Assembly: GCF_003001955.1 (NCBI RefSeq) | Contig: NZ_PVNH01000007.1 | Location: 248,001-312,000 of the forward strand | Source of the DNA: Prauserella shujinwangii | GTDB taxonomy: Bacteria; Actinomycetota; Actinomycetes; Mycobacteriales; Pseudonocardiaceae | Reading direction: 5' to 3' | Length of the DNA: 64,000 nucleotides | Part shown: positions 1 through 7,922 of the stretch, in pieces | How positions within the stretch are numbered: position 1 is the stretch's first letter | Layout of the letters: the number at the start of each line of letters is the position of its first letter | Position numbers and translations under genes: made by a program | Notes under the pieces: model-generated | Seen by the model: the letters and a program-made list of their open reading frames with translations, nothing else | What the model was told of the DNA's origin: nothing | Database searches by the model: none

Positions 1-174
1 CCGGCGGCCCACCGTGTGCAGGATCAGCAGTTCCATGCCCATGACCCGGCCGCCCTTGCGCCGGATGCGGGTGCACGTGCGGGCGTTCATCCTCCGCTGT
101 ATCCACCGGGACAGCGTCCCCGGCGAACCGGGCTTGCGCCCGCCGCGGCGGCTGTCCTGGTCGTTCCGGGTCAT
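1..174 (-). CDS. F420-dependent nitroreductase-family protein (Ddn-like), N-terminal part
   Basis: Partial gene that runs off the left edge; 58 codons are visible. The start is ATG at 174, preceded by GGAGG with 6 nt spacing. The visible protein is basic, with RWIQRRM near residue 24 and a KGGRVMGMELLILHTVGRR stretch at the end. That stretch resembles the opening beta-strand of the deazaflavin (F420H2)-dependent nitroreductase/quinone reductase family, where it is normally followed by SG. The family uses F420H2 to reduce quinones or nitro compounds at the membrane. Only the family can be argued; the substrate and the C-terminus are outside the window. The next gene on the same strand ends 115 bases upstream, and nothing else is seen in that gap. 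Confidence 0.7.
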   Translation of the reverse strand, partial: MTRNDQDSRRGGRKPGSPGTLSRWIQRRMNARTCTRIRRKGGRVMGMELLILHTVGRR

Positions 175-289
175 GCGCTTCCTCCAGGTCACGTGAACGG
201 TGATCTCCTGGCGGTCACGGTAGGTGTGGTCCGGTGCCCGCGCTTCTCGATTCCTGACCAGCCGGGTCAGGTTCGTCCACCGGCGTGGA

Positions 290-1489
290 TCAGGTACGGC
301 TCGCGGCCCGTCCGGCGACCGGCAGGGCGAGGACGACGAGGGCGGCGCCGATCCACAGCACGCTCGTGGTGGTGATGCCGTCCACAGCCAGACCGCCGGC
401 GAGGGCGCCGAGCGCGATGGACAGGTTGAACGTGGAGACGTACAGGGAGGACGCGGCCTCGGTCGCGGCGGGGGCGGCCTCGAGGATCCAGGCCTGGAGG
501 GTGACGGGAACGGCCCCGTATCCCAGGCCCCACAGGATGAGGATCGCGCCGGCGGTCACGGTCGTGTCCTCGACGGCGGCCAGGATGAGCATGGCCAGGG
601 CGAGTACGACGGAGATCCCCATGACGGTGTGCCGCAGACGGGTGGCGACGAGGGCCCCGGCGATGAAGTTGCCGCAGATTCCCGCCACCCCGAACACCAG
701 CAGCAGCGCGCCGATCATCCTGCCGTCGACGCCGTCGCCGGCCAGGAGCGGGCGGACGAACGTGTAGGCGAGGAAGTGGCCGGTGATGACGAGGAACGTC
801 ATGGCGATGCCGGTCCGTACGCCCGCACGGCCGAAGGCCCGTGCCAGGTCGGTGAATCCGGTCGTTCGCCGCGCGGGCAGCTCCGGCAGCAGGAACACGA
901 GGCAGGCCAGGGAGACCAGGCCGAGCACACCGACGGCCGCGAACGCGGTACGCCAGCCGCTGAGGTCGCCGAGGAAGGTGCCGGCGGGAACGCCGAGGAC
1001 GGACGCGGTCTCGACCCCGCCGAAGATCACCGCGGTGGCCCGCGGGACGTGCCTGGCGGGTACCAGTCGCAGCGCGATGCCGCCGGCGATGGACCAGAAC
1101 CCCCCGACGCTGATGCCGATGAGGAAGCGGGCGATCAGAACGACGGTGAAGCTGGTCGCGAGACCGGAGACGAGGTTCGCCGCGCCGACCAGTCCGATGA
1201 GGACGGCCAGGACGAGGCGGCGGTCGAAGCGGCCGGTGGTCACGGTGACCAGGGGCGCCGAGACGGCGGCGACCAGGCCGGGTACCGTCACCATGAGCCC
1301 GGCGGTGCCGTCGGAGACGCCCAGGGCGGAGCCGACCGGCGTGAGCAGGCCCACGGGCAGCAGCTCGGAGGTCATCAGGGCGAAGATGCCCAGAGTCACC
1401 GCCAGCACGGCCAGCCAGCCCCGCAGGGGCGAGCGGCCGTCGCTGGTGGTGGTTCCGGGTGTGTCGAGTGTGGTCACGCGGGTGTGCAC
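290..1489 (-). CDS. MFS transporter, DHA1-type exporter
   Basis: A 399-residue integral membrane protein with about 12 hydrophobic segments and the MFS motif between TM2 and TM3 (VTTGRFDRRLVL near residues 83-94). Length and composition fit the DHA1 drug/purine/arabinose exporter group; the substrate cannot be read. The annotated start is GTG at 1489. An in-frame GTG at 1477 is better spaced from the GGAGAGG at the 5' end, so the true protein may begin MTTLDTPG. It lies 24 bp downstream of the AhpD-like gene on the same strand and probably forms a two-gene operon with it. The MocR regulator faces both, suggesting control by an amine- or pyridoxal-linked effector. Confidence 0.85.
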   Translation of the reverse strand: MHTRVTTLDTPGTTTSDGRSPLRGWLAVLAVTLGIFALMTSELLPVGLLTPVGSALGVSDGTAGLMVTVPGLVAAVSAPLVTVTTGRFDRRLVLAVLIGLVGAANLVSGLATSFTVVLIARFLIGISVGGFWSIAGGIALRLVPARHVPRATAVIFGGVETASVLGVPAGTFLGDLSGWRTAFAAVGVLGLVSLACLVFLLPELPARRTTGFTDLARAFGRAGVRTGIAMTFLVITGHFLAYTFVRPLLAGDGVDGRMIGALLLVFGVAGICGNFIAGALVATRLRHTVMGISVVLALAMLILAAVEDTTVTAGAILILWGLGYGAVPVTLQAWILEAAPAATEAASSLYVSTFNLSIALGALAGGLAVDGITTTSVLWIGAALVVLALPVAGRAASRT

Positions 1490-1513
1490 CTCTCCTGAAG
1501 GGGGTCGCGGCGG

Positions 1514-1966
1514 CTACCGGGTTCCGGGGGTGGTGCGCGCGGTGATGTTGAGCCGGTTCCATGCGTTGACGGTGAAGATCAGTGCGATGAGCTGGGCGAG
1601 TTCCGCCTCGGAGAAGTGCCTGGCCGCCTCGTCGTAGACCGCGTCCGGGACGCCGTCCGGCAACCGGGTGACGGCCTCGGTCAGCGCCAGCGCGGCCCGC
1701 TCCCGAGCCGTGTAGAGGCTGGACTCCTCCCACGCGCCGAGCTGGTGGATGCGTCGCTCCGTCTCACCGGCCTCGCGCGCGTCCGTGGTGTGGTAGTCGA
1801 TGCAGTACGCGCAGCGGTTGATCTGGGAGGCGCGGATCTGGACCAGCTCGACCAGTACCGGGTCGAGGCGCTCGCGTGCGGCGGCGTCGAGGGCCAGGAC
1901 GGCCTTGAAGACCCGGGGAGCGACGGCGGAGAAGTTCATGCGCTGGGGCACCGGAATCGTGGTCAT
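1514..1966 (-). CDS. Carboxymuconolactone decarboxylase family (AhpD-like) protein
   Basis: A 150-residue all-alpha protein with the AhpD-type redox motif CAYCIDYH at residues 52-59: two cysteines spaced CxxC and a nearby histidine. The family includes alkylhydroperoxidase partners that relay electrons for peroxide reduction, and true lactone decarboxylases; CxxC plus H favours the peroxidase-like type. A second conserved segment (YTARERAALALTEAV) lies near residue 87. It starts at ATG 1966, only 46 bp from the divergent MocR gene, and the MFS gene follows. Inference: an oxidative or electrophile-stress pair. The exact reaction is unknown. Confidence 0.85.
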   Translation of the reverse strand: MTTIPVPQRMNFSAVAPRVFKAVLALDAAARERLDPVLVELVQIRASQINRCAYCIDYHTTDAREAGETERRIHQLGAWEESSLYTARERAALALTEAVTRLPDGVPDAVYDEAARHFSEAELAQLIALIFTVNAWNRLNITARTTPGTR

Positions 1967-2012
1967 GGCACGACCCTAGAAGTGGAAAGACCCACCGGAA
2001 TGGTGCATTCTC
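1967..2012. promoter_or_regulatory. Shared divergent promoter region, AhpD-like / MocR
   Basis: Only 46 bp separate the two start codons, so both promoters and any MocR operator must overlap here or extend into the genes. The sequence is slightly less GC-rich than its surroundings. No clean inverted repeat is visible. The role is inferred from layout alone. Confidence 0.4.
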
Positions 2013-3452
2013 GTGCCAATGGAATGGGTCAATTCGGCCGGCCGTGGCGACGAGCCCGGCTCCGGACCGAGTCAGGGAGCGGATCTCCACCTGGACCTCA
2101 CCGGTGAGGGCGGCCGCCGCGCGCAGCTCATGCGGGCTCTGCGTGAAGCCATCCGCTCCGGCAGGCTCACGCCAGGGACACGACTTCCTCCGTACCGGAG
2201 TCTCGCCGCCGACCTGGGGATCGCCCGCAACACCGCCGCGGCAGCCTATGCCGAGCTCGTCGAGGAGGGCTGGCTCACCGCCCGGCAGGGGTCCGGCACT
2301 CGCGTGGCGCGCCGCGCCACGCCGCTGGAACCCGGCCGCGCGCCGCGGCCGGTCCCGGCCACCGGCCGGCGCGTCGTCCACGACCTGCTGCCCAGTTCTC
2401 CGGACGCCGCCGCGTTCCCCCGTACCGCGTGGCTCACGTCGGCCCGGCGCGCTCTCGCGGCCGCGCCGAACGACGCGTTCGGAGTGCCGGACCCGCGCGG
2501 CAGGCCCGAGTTGCGCCGGGCGCTCGCGGAGTACCTGGCGCGAGCGCGGGACGTGCGCACCGAGCCCGACCGGATCGTCGTCTGCGCCGGTTTCTCCGAC
2601 GGGCTGCGCCTGCTGACGAACGTGCTCGACGGTGGCATCGCGACGGAGTCCTACGGCCTGGACTTCCATCGAGCCATCCTCCACCAGGGCGGCCGGCGCA
2701 CCGTCCCGCTCACCGTCGACGTGCACGGCGCGCGGATCGACGAGCTCCCCGGCACCGGCGCGCGGGCCGTCCTGCTCACCCCGGCACACCAGTACCCGAC
2801 CGGCGGTCCGCTGCAGGCGCACCGCCGGGCGGCGGTCGTCGACTGGGCCCGCTCCAGCCGGGGACTGGTGCTGGAAGACGACTACGACGGGGAGTTCCGG
2901 TACGACCGCCAGCCGGTCGGCGCGCTCCAAGGCCTCGACCCGGACCGGGTCGTCTACCTCGGCTCGACCAGCAAGAGCCTTTCTCCCGGGCTGCGCCTGG
3001 GCTGGATGGTGCTGCCGGGGTCACTCGTCGATGCCGTGCTCGCCGCCAAGGGCGAACGCGAGACGTGGACGGGCGTCACCGACCAGCTCACCCTCGCCGA
3101 CTTCATCGGCTGTGGCTCCTACGACCGGCACCTGCGCCGGATGCGGCTGAGCTACCGGCGGCGCCGGGACCAGCTGGTGACCACGCTCGCGGACCGCGCC
3201 CCGCACATCCGCGTCAGCGGCATCGCGGCCGGACTGCACGCGGTCCTCGAACTTCCCGGCGGCACGGAGGAAAGCACGGTGCGCGCCGCGCGGCGACAGG
3301 GGCTGGCCCTCGACGGACTGCGCCCCTACCGGCACCCCGGCAGCACCATGCCGCCACGCGACGGCCTGGTCATCGGATACGGCACGCCACCCGGCCACGC
3401 CTTCACCGCCGCCCTGGACGCCCTGTGCACGGCGTTGCCAGGCCCTTCCTGA
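2013..3452 (+). CDS. MocR/GabR-family PLP-dependent transcriptional regulator
   Basis: A 479-residue fusion. Residues about 25-95 form a GntR-type winged helix (LREAIRSGRLTPGTRLPPYRSLAADLGIARNT spans it), followed by a class I aminotransferase fold. LEDDYDGEFRY near residue 288 carries the PLP-ring aspartate and GSTSKSLSPGLRLGW near residue 317 carries the PLP-lysine. MocR proteins bind PLP and usually regulate the adjacent divergent gene; here that is the AhpD-like/MFS pair. The start is GTG 2013, with ATG 2019 as an in-frame alternative. No obvious ribosome-binding site precedes either, so the message may be leaderless. The regulated metabolite cannot be deduced. The 180 bp downstream hold no gene. 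Confidence 0.9.
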   Translation: MPMEWVNSAGRGDEPGSGPSQGADLHLDLTGEGGRRAQLMRALREAIRSGRLTPGTRLPPYRSLAADLGIARNTAAAAYAELVEEGWLTARQGSGTRVARRATPLEPGRAPRPVPATGRRVVHDLLPSSPDAAAFPRTAWLTSARRALAAAPNDAFGVPDPRGRPELRRALAEYLARARDVRTEPDRIVVCAGFSDGLRLLTNVLDGGIATESYGLDFHRAILHQGGRRTVPLTVDVHGARIDELPGTGARAVLLTPAHQYPTGGPLQAHRRAAVVDWARSSRGLVLEDDYDGEFRYDRQPVGALQGLDPDRVVYLGSTSKSLSPGLRLGWMVLPGSLVDAVLAAKGERETWTGVTDQLTLADFIGCGSYDRHLRRMRLSYRRRRDQLVTTLADRAPHIRVSGIAAGLHAVLELPGGTEESTVRAARRQGLALDGLRPYRHPGSTMPPRDGLVIGYGTPPGHAFTAALDALCTALPGPS

Positions 3453-3632
3453 GCGGCGGCGGACGGTCGGCGGGCACGGTCCTCAGTGGAGGCGCGGCGA
3501 GGGAGGGTGAGCCGAGACGCGCGAGGCCGCGTCCCCGGTTGCCTCGGGCCCGGCCTGGGCCGGTGAGAACCGCGCACGACGGTCTCGCGTGCGGCCGTGC
3601 CCGCCGCGGTGCGACCGGAACGGCTCCGCGGT

Positions 3633-4097
3633 TCAGGCCCCGGCGAGGCGGGGCGGGAAGCCGCCGGTGGCGATCGGGCCCCATCGTTCGATGTGGACGC
3701 GGAGGAGCGACTTGTCCTGCCGCGCCATCGCTTCGCGGTACTCGTCCCAGTCCGGATGCTCGCCGGAGACGCGGCGGAAGTACTCGACGAGACCGTCGAG
3801 CGCTTCCGGCATGTCCAGCACCTCGGCCCGCCCGTCGACCTGCACGTACGGGCCGTCCCACTCGTCGGAGAGGACGCACACCGACACCCGGGGGTCCCGG
3901 CGGGCGTTGCGGGTCTTGGCCCGGTCCGGGTATGTCGAGATCACGATCCGGCCGCCGGCGTCCACGCCGCAGGTGACCGGGGACAGCTGCGGGCGGCCGT
4001 CGGCCCGGGTGGTGACGAGCAGGCACCGGTGCCGCGGTCGCAGGAACTCCAGCAGCGCCTGCCGGTCGACGCGGTCGGTGGTGGCGATGCGTGGCAT
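3633..4097 (-). CDS. PPOX-class F420-dependent oxidoreductase
   Basis: A 154-residue split-barrel flavin/deazaflavin reductase of the pyridoxamine-5'-phosphate oxidase-like class. Visible family features are CLLVTTRADGRPQLSPVT near residue 24, a beta-strand with DGPYVQVDGRAEVLD near residue 80 and a C-terminal RVHIERWGP near residue 134. Members bind F420 or FMN and reduce small planar substrates in the cytosol; specificity is unknown. The start is ATG 4097, preceded by AGGGAAGGGA; an upstream in-frame ATG would add about 12 residues. It follows the quinone-oxidoreductase-like gene on the same strand after 202 bp without a gene, so it probably has its own promoter. Confidence 0.85.
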   Translation of the reverse strand: MPRIATTDRVDRQALLEFLRPRHRCLLVTTRADGRPQLSPVTCGVDAGGRIVISTYPDRAKTRNARRDPRVSVCVLSDEWDGPYVQVDGRAEVLDMPEALDGLVEYFRRVSGEHPDWDEYREAMARQDKSLLRVHIERWGPIATGGFPPRLAGA

Positions 4098-4299
4098 GGA
4101 TTCGTGGTCCCTTCCCTCGCTGTGCGGTCTCATCGTAGGAGGCGCGCGGGATCGTGTGCGGTGCGGTGAGCGGCCCGTGTGGCCTGCTCGCACGGCGCGG
4201 GGGATCGTCCGGTGCGGTCGCGCCGCCGGGCCGGGCCCGGCATTCCCGGCGGCGCGACCTTCCTCGGTGGCGAACACCGCGGCCGCACCGGCTGCCCGC

Positions 4300-5235
4300 T
4301 CAGGGCAGCAGTACGGTCTTGCCGGCCAGGCGGCCCGCGGCGGCTTCGTCGTGGACCGCGGGAAGGTCGCCCAGCGGGCGACGGGCGGCGACATCGATCC
4401 GCAGCTGCCCGGCGTCGACCCGGGCGGCGAGGCCGGCCAGCTGGTCGGCCTCGCTCCGCGCGAACACGCGGGCGGTGCGGATCCCGCGCCCGGGTTCCGC
4501 CGGGGGCGGGGTGGTGGTGCTGACCAGCGCGCCGTCGTCGCGCACCAGGTCGACCAGCGCCGCCGTCTCTTCCGGGGTGGTCGCGACGAGGTTGAGCACC
4601 ACGTCGAACGGTTGTCCCTCGGCGGTGACGGGGGTGGTCGTGTGGTCGAGGTGGCCGACGAGCCGGTCGGCTCCGTACCCGCGAAGCCGGTCGGCACTGC
4701 GTGCGCTCGCGGTCGCGGTGACGACGGCTCCGGCCTGCTTCGCGAGCTGGACCGCGTAGCCGCCGACCGCGCCCCCGGCCCCGTTGACCAGGATGGTCTG
4801 GCCGCGCTCCAGCCCGGCGTGCTCGAACAAGGCCTGCCAGGCGGTGAGCCCGCCCACCGGAAGCACCGCGGCGTCGGCGAGCTCGACCGTCCGCGGGGCG
4901 GGGGCCAGGACCTCGGCGGGGGCCAGCACGTACTCGGCCGCCGCGCCGTCGGCGTTCATCGGGAGGAACGCCACCACCGCGTCACCGGCCCGCCAGCCCT
5001 CGACGTCGGCGCCCAGCTCCGCGACGGTGCCGGCGAGGTCGACACCCGGCACGTGCGGGAAGGAGAGCGGGAACACCTCCCGCAGAGCGCCGGCGCGGAG
5101 GCCGATGTCGACGGGGTTGAACGATGTCCCGGCCACCCGCACCAGTACCTGTCCCGGTCCGGGAACCGGCCGTTCGGCCTCCTCGTGGTCCAGCACGTCA
5201 CTGCCGCCGTACCGGTGATACCGCATCGCCTTCAT
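4300..5235 (-). CDS. NADP-dependent zinc-free alcohol dehydrogenase / quinone oxidoreductase (MDR family)
   Basis: A 311-residue medium-chain reductase. It has an N-terminal GroES-like domain (GSDVLDHEEAERPVPGPGQV at the start, SFNPVDIGLRAG near residue 41) and a Rossmann domain with ILVNGAGGAVGGYAVQLA near residue 145. The cysteine/histidine zinc ligands are absent, so it belongs to the quinone oxidoreductase branch, which reduces quinones or enones with NADPH. The start is ATG 5235, with GAGGAGG five bases upstream; a longer open frame up to 5307 runs through the operators and is not used. The gene is divergent from a MarR gene across three matching palindromes, so derepression by an electrophile or quinone is the likely control. 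Confidence 0.88.
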   Translation of the reverse strand: MKAMRYHRYGGSDVLDHEEAERPVPGPGQVLVRVAGTSFNPVDIGLRAGALREVFPLSFPHVPGVDLAGTVAELGADVEGWRAGDAVVAFLPMNADGAAAEYVLAPAEVLAPAPRTVELADAAVLPVGGLTAWQALFEHAGLERGQTILVNGAGGAVGGYAVQLAKQAGAVVTATASARSADRLRGYGADRLVGHLDHTTTPVTAEGQPFDVVLNLVATTPEETAALVDLVRDDGALVSTTTPPPAEPGRGIRTARVFARSEADQLAGLAARVDAGQLRIDVAARRPLGDLPAVHDEAAAGRLAGKTVLLP

Positions 5236-5255
5236 GACATCCTCCTCGGGAAAGT

Positions 5256-5273
5256 TGCTTCGAAGTCGAAGTA
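5256..5273. promoter_or_regulatory. MarR operator copy 1 (imperfect)
   Basis: TGCTTCGAAGTCGAAGTA is an inverted repeat on the axis TTCGA/TCGAA with one degenerate outer position. It lies 20 bp upstream of the oxidoreductase start codon. Same half-site as the two better copies nearby. Confidence 0.7.
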
Positions 5274-5287
5274 TCCCGAGCGTAGTC

Positions 5288-5307
5288 TTGCTTCGAAGTC
5301 GAAGCAA
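5288..5307. promoter_or_regulatory. MarR operator copy 2 (perfect 9-bp arms)
   Basis: TTGCTTCGA and TCGAAGCAA form perfect 9-bp arms around the 2-nt spacer AG. It sits mid-way between the divergent starts, 33 bp centre-to-centre from copy 1. Confidence 0.8.
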
Positions 5308-5334
5308 TTGCCGAGACGGTGACGGTCGCCACTC

Positions 5335-5352
5335 TGCTTCGATCTCGAAGCA
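5335..5352. promoter_or_regulatory. MarR operator copy 3 (perfect 8-bp arms)
   Basis: TGCTTCGA and TCGAAGCA flank the spacer TC, 14 bp upstream of the MarR ATG. It probably mediates autorepression. It is 46 bp centre-to-centre from copy 2. Confidence 0.8.
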
Positions 5353-5366
5353 TCTAGGATGGGTGG

Positions 5367-5864
5367 ATGGCGGATGCGCTGGCGCCCGAGGAGCTGAACA
5401 CGTACTTCGCGCTGATGGAGTCCGTGAGCCTGCTCCACCACGCGGTCGAACAGCACCTCCGGGCCGAAGGAGGGCTCAGCTACGTCCAGTTCCAGCTCCT
5501 GGCCCGGCTCGCCGACGCCCCGGAGCGGCGGCTGACCATGACCGAGCTGGCCGACGGCGTCGTCTACAGCCGCAGCGGCCTGACCCACCAGGCCGGGCTG
5601 CTGGAGCAGGCCGGCCTGGTCACCCGCGGCCCCAGCCCCCACGACCAGCGCGCCACGCTCGTCACCATCACCGAAGCGGGACTGGCCCTGGTGGCCAAGG
5701 TGCTACCCGGTCACATCGAGGTCGCCCGCAGGTTGCTGTTCGATCCACTGTCCGATGCGGACCTTCGCAGCCTGGGCGAGATCATGACGCGGGTCCGCGA
5801 CCACATGCGCGCTCAGCCGCCCCGCTCGGCGGCCACGCGCAAGCGCCGCGCGCCCGGAGCCTGA
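5367..5864 (+). CDS. MarR-family transcriptional regulator
   Basis: A 165-residue winged-helix protein. The recognition-helix region LTMTELADGVVYSRSGLTHQ lies near residue 53 and the wing RGPSPHDQRATLVTITEAG near residue 88, both typical of MarR. The C-terminal tail is basic. The start is ATG 5367 with a weak purine-rich leader. Three copies of a TGCTTCGA half-site palindrome lie between it and the divergent oxidoreductase, which is the strongest local evidence of its target. Family members respond to phenolics, quinones or oxidants; the ligand is not known. Confidence 0.92.
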   Translation: MADALAPEELNTYFALMESVSLLHHAVEQHLRAEGGLSYVQFQLLARLADAPERRLTMTELADGVVYSRSGLTHQAGLLEQAGLVTRGPSPHDQRATLVTITEAGLALVAKVLPGHIEVARRLLFDPLSDADLRSLGEIMTRVRDHMRAQPPRSAATRKRRAPGA

Positions 5865-5875
5865 ACGCACCCGAT

Positions 5876-5901
5876 GTGGCATCCGATGCGTTGAACGCCA
5901 C
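5876..5901. repeat. Intergenic imperfect palindrome with core GATGCGTTGAACGC
   Basis: GTGGC (5876-5880) pairs with GCCAC (5897-5901) around a core resembling the TGCGTTCAACGCA core of the element after polA. It lies between the convergent MarR and winged-helix genes, so it may act as a weak terminator. It also looks like a member of a short palindromic intergenic family. Confidence 0.4.
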
Positions 5902-5946
5902 CAAGGCCACAGTGGGGAGCGTGCGGACGGCTGACCTGAGGACGTG

Positions 5947-7074
5947 TCACTCACGACCGGCGGGGGCGGTGATCCGCACCCGGTCGCTGTCCCCATCGGA
6001 CAGCAACGCCGCCAGCGCGTGCCCCTCCTCGGTGACCGCGGCGCGCTCGGCCCGCGAGAGGCGGCGCAGCGGGGCGACGGTGACGACCGTGCCGGACCCG
6101 GGATCCGTCTCGTCCGTCCACGTGGCCGCGACCCGGCCGTCGACCAGCACCACCCGGGCACCGGCCACGGACAGGCCGCGGTGCGCGTCGTCGATGATCC
6201 GGCCGCGGTCGTGGTAGCCGAGGATCGCGTTGTCGAACGCGGGCAGGAACCGCACCGGAGCGGGGGTGTCGGCGTCGGGGCGCGGTGCGCCGGGCAGGTC
6301 GAGGAGTTCGCGCCCGCGTTCGTCGCGGAACGTGACCAGCTCGCGGCGCATCGCGGCCACCGTGGCGGGCAGGCCGGCGAGGCCACTCCACGCGCGCAGG
6401 TCAGCGGTGGCGGCGGGGCCGAACGCCGCCAGGTAGCGCCGGACCAGCGCGGCGTCGACCGGACCGTCGCCGTCCGCCGATCGCGGGCCGGTCGCGCGTC
6501 CCAGCCAGGTGGCCAGCGGGAGGTTGCGCACTCCTGCCTTCGTCCGCCACAGCCCGCGCGGGGGCAGCTGCGCCACCGGGACGAGGGCGATCGCCATCTC
6601 GCCGAGCGCCCTCGGCCCGCTGTCCGGCCAGCGCGTGGCGAGCGCGCGGCCGAGTTCGCCCATCGAGCGGGGCTCACCGTCGGCCAGCACCGCCCGCGCG
6701 GCCTCCGCGAGCTCGTCGAGGTCCACCCCGTCGAGCTCACGGCGGTAGACCCCGAGTACCCGCTGGCGCAGCATGGTGTCGTGGCGCGCCCGCCAGGCCA
6801 GGGCGTCCCGGGCGGTGACCAGGTGGATGGTGCGGCGCATGAGGTGGGTCCGCACCACGCTCCGCCCGGTCAGCAGCTCCGACAGCGTGGCCGGGTCGAA
6901 CGCGCGCAATCGCGACCAGAGACCGACGAACGGTTCCTGCGGCTCCTGCGCCTGCAGGCCGCAGACGTGCGCGACGGCGTCGAGCACGGGCAGCTCGGCG
7001 CGCTCGAGCAGGAGCTGCCGCGCGAGCGTCGCCCGGTTGAGCGCCCGGGTGCTGAGAACCTCGTGGACCGTCAT
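5947..7074 (-). CDS. Winged-helix DNA-binding domain protein (HTH_42 / YcaQ-AlkX-like)
   Basis: A 375-residue protein of the family that includes the YcaQ/AlkZ-type DNA glycosylases. Visible features are the N-terminal LSTRALNRATLARQLLL, the conserved GLQAQEP near residue 39, SVVRTHLMRRTIHLV near residue 72 and the C-terminal domain FDNAILGYHDRGRII near residue 284. E. coli YcaQ unhooks interstrand cross-links; actinobacteria carry several paralogues of which some contribute to alkylation or natural-product resistance. GLQAQEP matches the QxQ-type motif of the family. The start is ATG 7072-7074 with no strong ribosome-binding site. Role here: possible DNA repair, not certain. Confidence 0.82.
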   Translation of the reverse strand: MTVHEVLSTRALNRATLARQLLLERAELPVLDAVAHVCGLQAQEPQEPFVGLWSRLRAFDPATLSELLTGRSVVRTHLMRRTIHLVTARDALAWRARHDTMLRQRVLGVYRRELDGVDLDELAEAARAVLADGEPRSMGELGRALATRWPDSGPRALGEMAIALVPVAQLPPRGLWRTKAGVRNLPLATWLGRATGPRSADGDGPVDAALVRRYLAAFGPAATADLRAWSGLAGLPATVAAMRRELVTFRDERGRELLDLPGAPRPDADTPAPVRFLPAFDNAILGYHDRGRIIDDAHRGLSVAGARVVLVDGRVAATWTDETDPGSGTVVTVAPLRRLSRAERAAVTEEGHALAALLSDGDSDRVRITAPAGRE

Positions 7075-7146
7075 GTCACCACGGTGACAGGGATAGCGGC
7101 CAGGTTCTGACCGCCTTGGCGGTCGCCCTGCTCGGGTTGTCGTGCG

Positions 7147-7857
7147 TCAGGAGGCGGCCAGCCGGTCCAGGAGCTCACCGAGCAGTGCGTGTTCCCCGGG
7201 GCTGAGCCCTGCCGTGTCGTCCGCGAGCAGGGTGCGCAGCGTCAGCGCGGCGGTGGCGCGCGTGGCCGGGACGGGCCTGCCGGGTCGCGTGGTGTCGTGG
7301 AGCACGCCGGCGAGCGCCGCTTCGCGCACCCGGTCGGACAGGCCCAGGTCGCGCTGGTCGCCGGGCCGGGTGATCAGGGTGAGTGTCACGCCGATGTTGG
7401 CGGCCAGGATCTGCTCGGCCGCGTCCCCGGCGGGGACCGCGAGCCGGCCCTGGCGTGCCACGGCGGCCAGCAGGTCCCGCAGCATGGCCTGTGCGGGCGC
7501 GGTGATGGCGCAGGGCCTGCCCGGTTCGATCCGGCCGTACAGCAGCGCGTAGAAGTTCGGGTGGTCCAGCCCGAACCGCACATGCTGGTCCCAGCCGCGG
7601 CGGATGTCCGCCACCGGGTCCTGGCTTTCCCCTGCCCCGTGCGCGGTCCGGACGTACTGGTCGAACCCGTGGCCGATCACCGCGTCGATCAGGCCCTGCT
7701 TGCTGCCGAAGTGGTGGTACAGCGTCGGGGCCTGCACCCCGGCTCGCTCGCACACCGCACGGGTCGACAGGGCTCGCTCACCGGAGCCGTCCATCAGCTC
7801 GGCGGCAGCCAGCAGGAGTCTGTCGCGGGCATCGCCGGACGGAGACCGAGTTCCCAT
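7147..7857 (-). CDS. TetR-family transcriptional regulator
   Basis: A 236-residue protein with an N-terminal TetR helix-turn-helix: RAVCERAGVQAPTLYHHFGS near residues 34-53. The C-terminal ligand domain resembles the TetR_C_33-like group (RRGWDQHVRFGLDHPNFYALL near residue 87). It is divergent from the NTF2-like/SDR pair, and an 8-bp-arm palindrome lies in the 65-bp gap. The likely function is repression of the NTF2-like and SDR genes and of itself; the inducer is unknown. Confidence 0.92.
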   Translation of the reverse strand: MGTRSPSGDARDRLLLAAAELMDGSGERALSTRAVCERAGVQAPTLYHHFGSKQGLIDAVIGHGFDQYVRTAHGAGESQDPVADIRRGWDQHVRFGLDHPNFYALLYGRIEPGRPCAITAPAQAMLRDLLAAVARQGRLAVPAGDAAEQILAANIGVTLTLITRPGDQRDLGLSDRVREAALAGVLHDTTRPGRPVPATRATAALTLRTLLADDTAGLSPGEHALLGELLDRLAAS

Positions 7858-7880
7858 ACCACTACACTACCCTCTATAGT

Positions 7881-7900
7881 GATACACAAGACTGTGTATC
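7881..7900. promoter_or_regulatory. Probable TetR operator
   Basis: GATACACA and TGTGTATC are perfect 8-bp arms around AGAC, in the gap between the TetR start (7857) and the NTF2-like start (7923). A lesser palindrome, CACTA/TAGTG at 7865-7881, abuts it. Confidence 0.75.
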
Positions 7901-7922
7901 GAATGTAGCGATGGAGGCTGTC

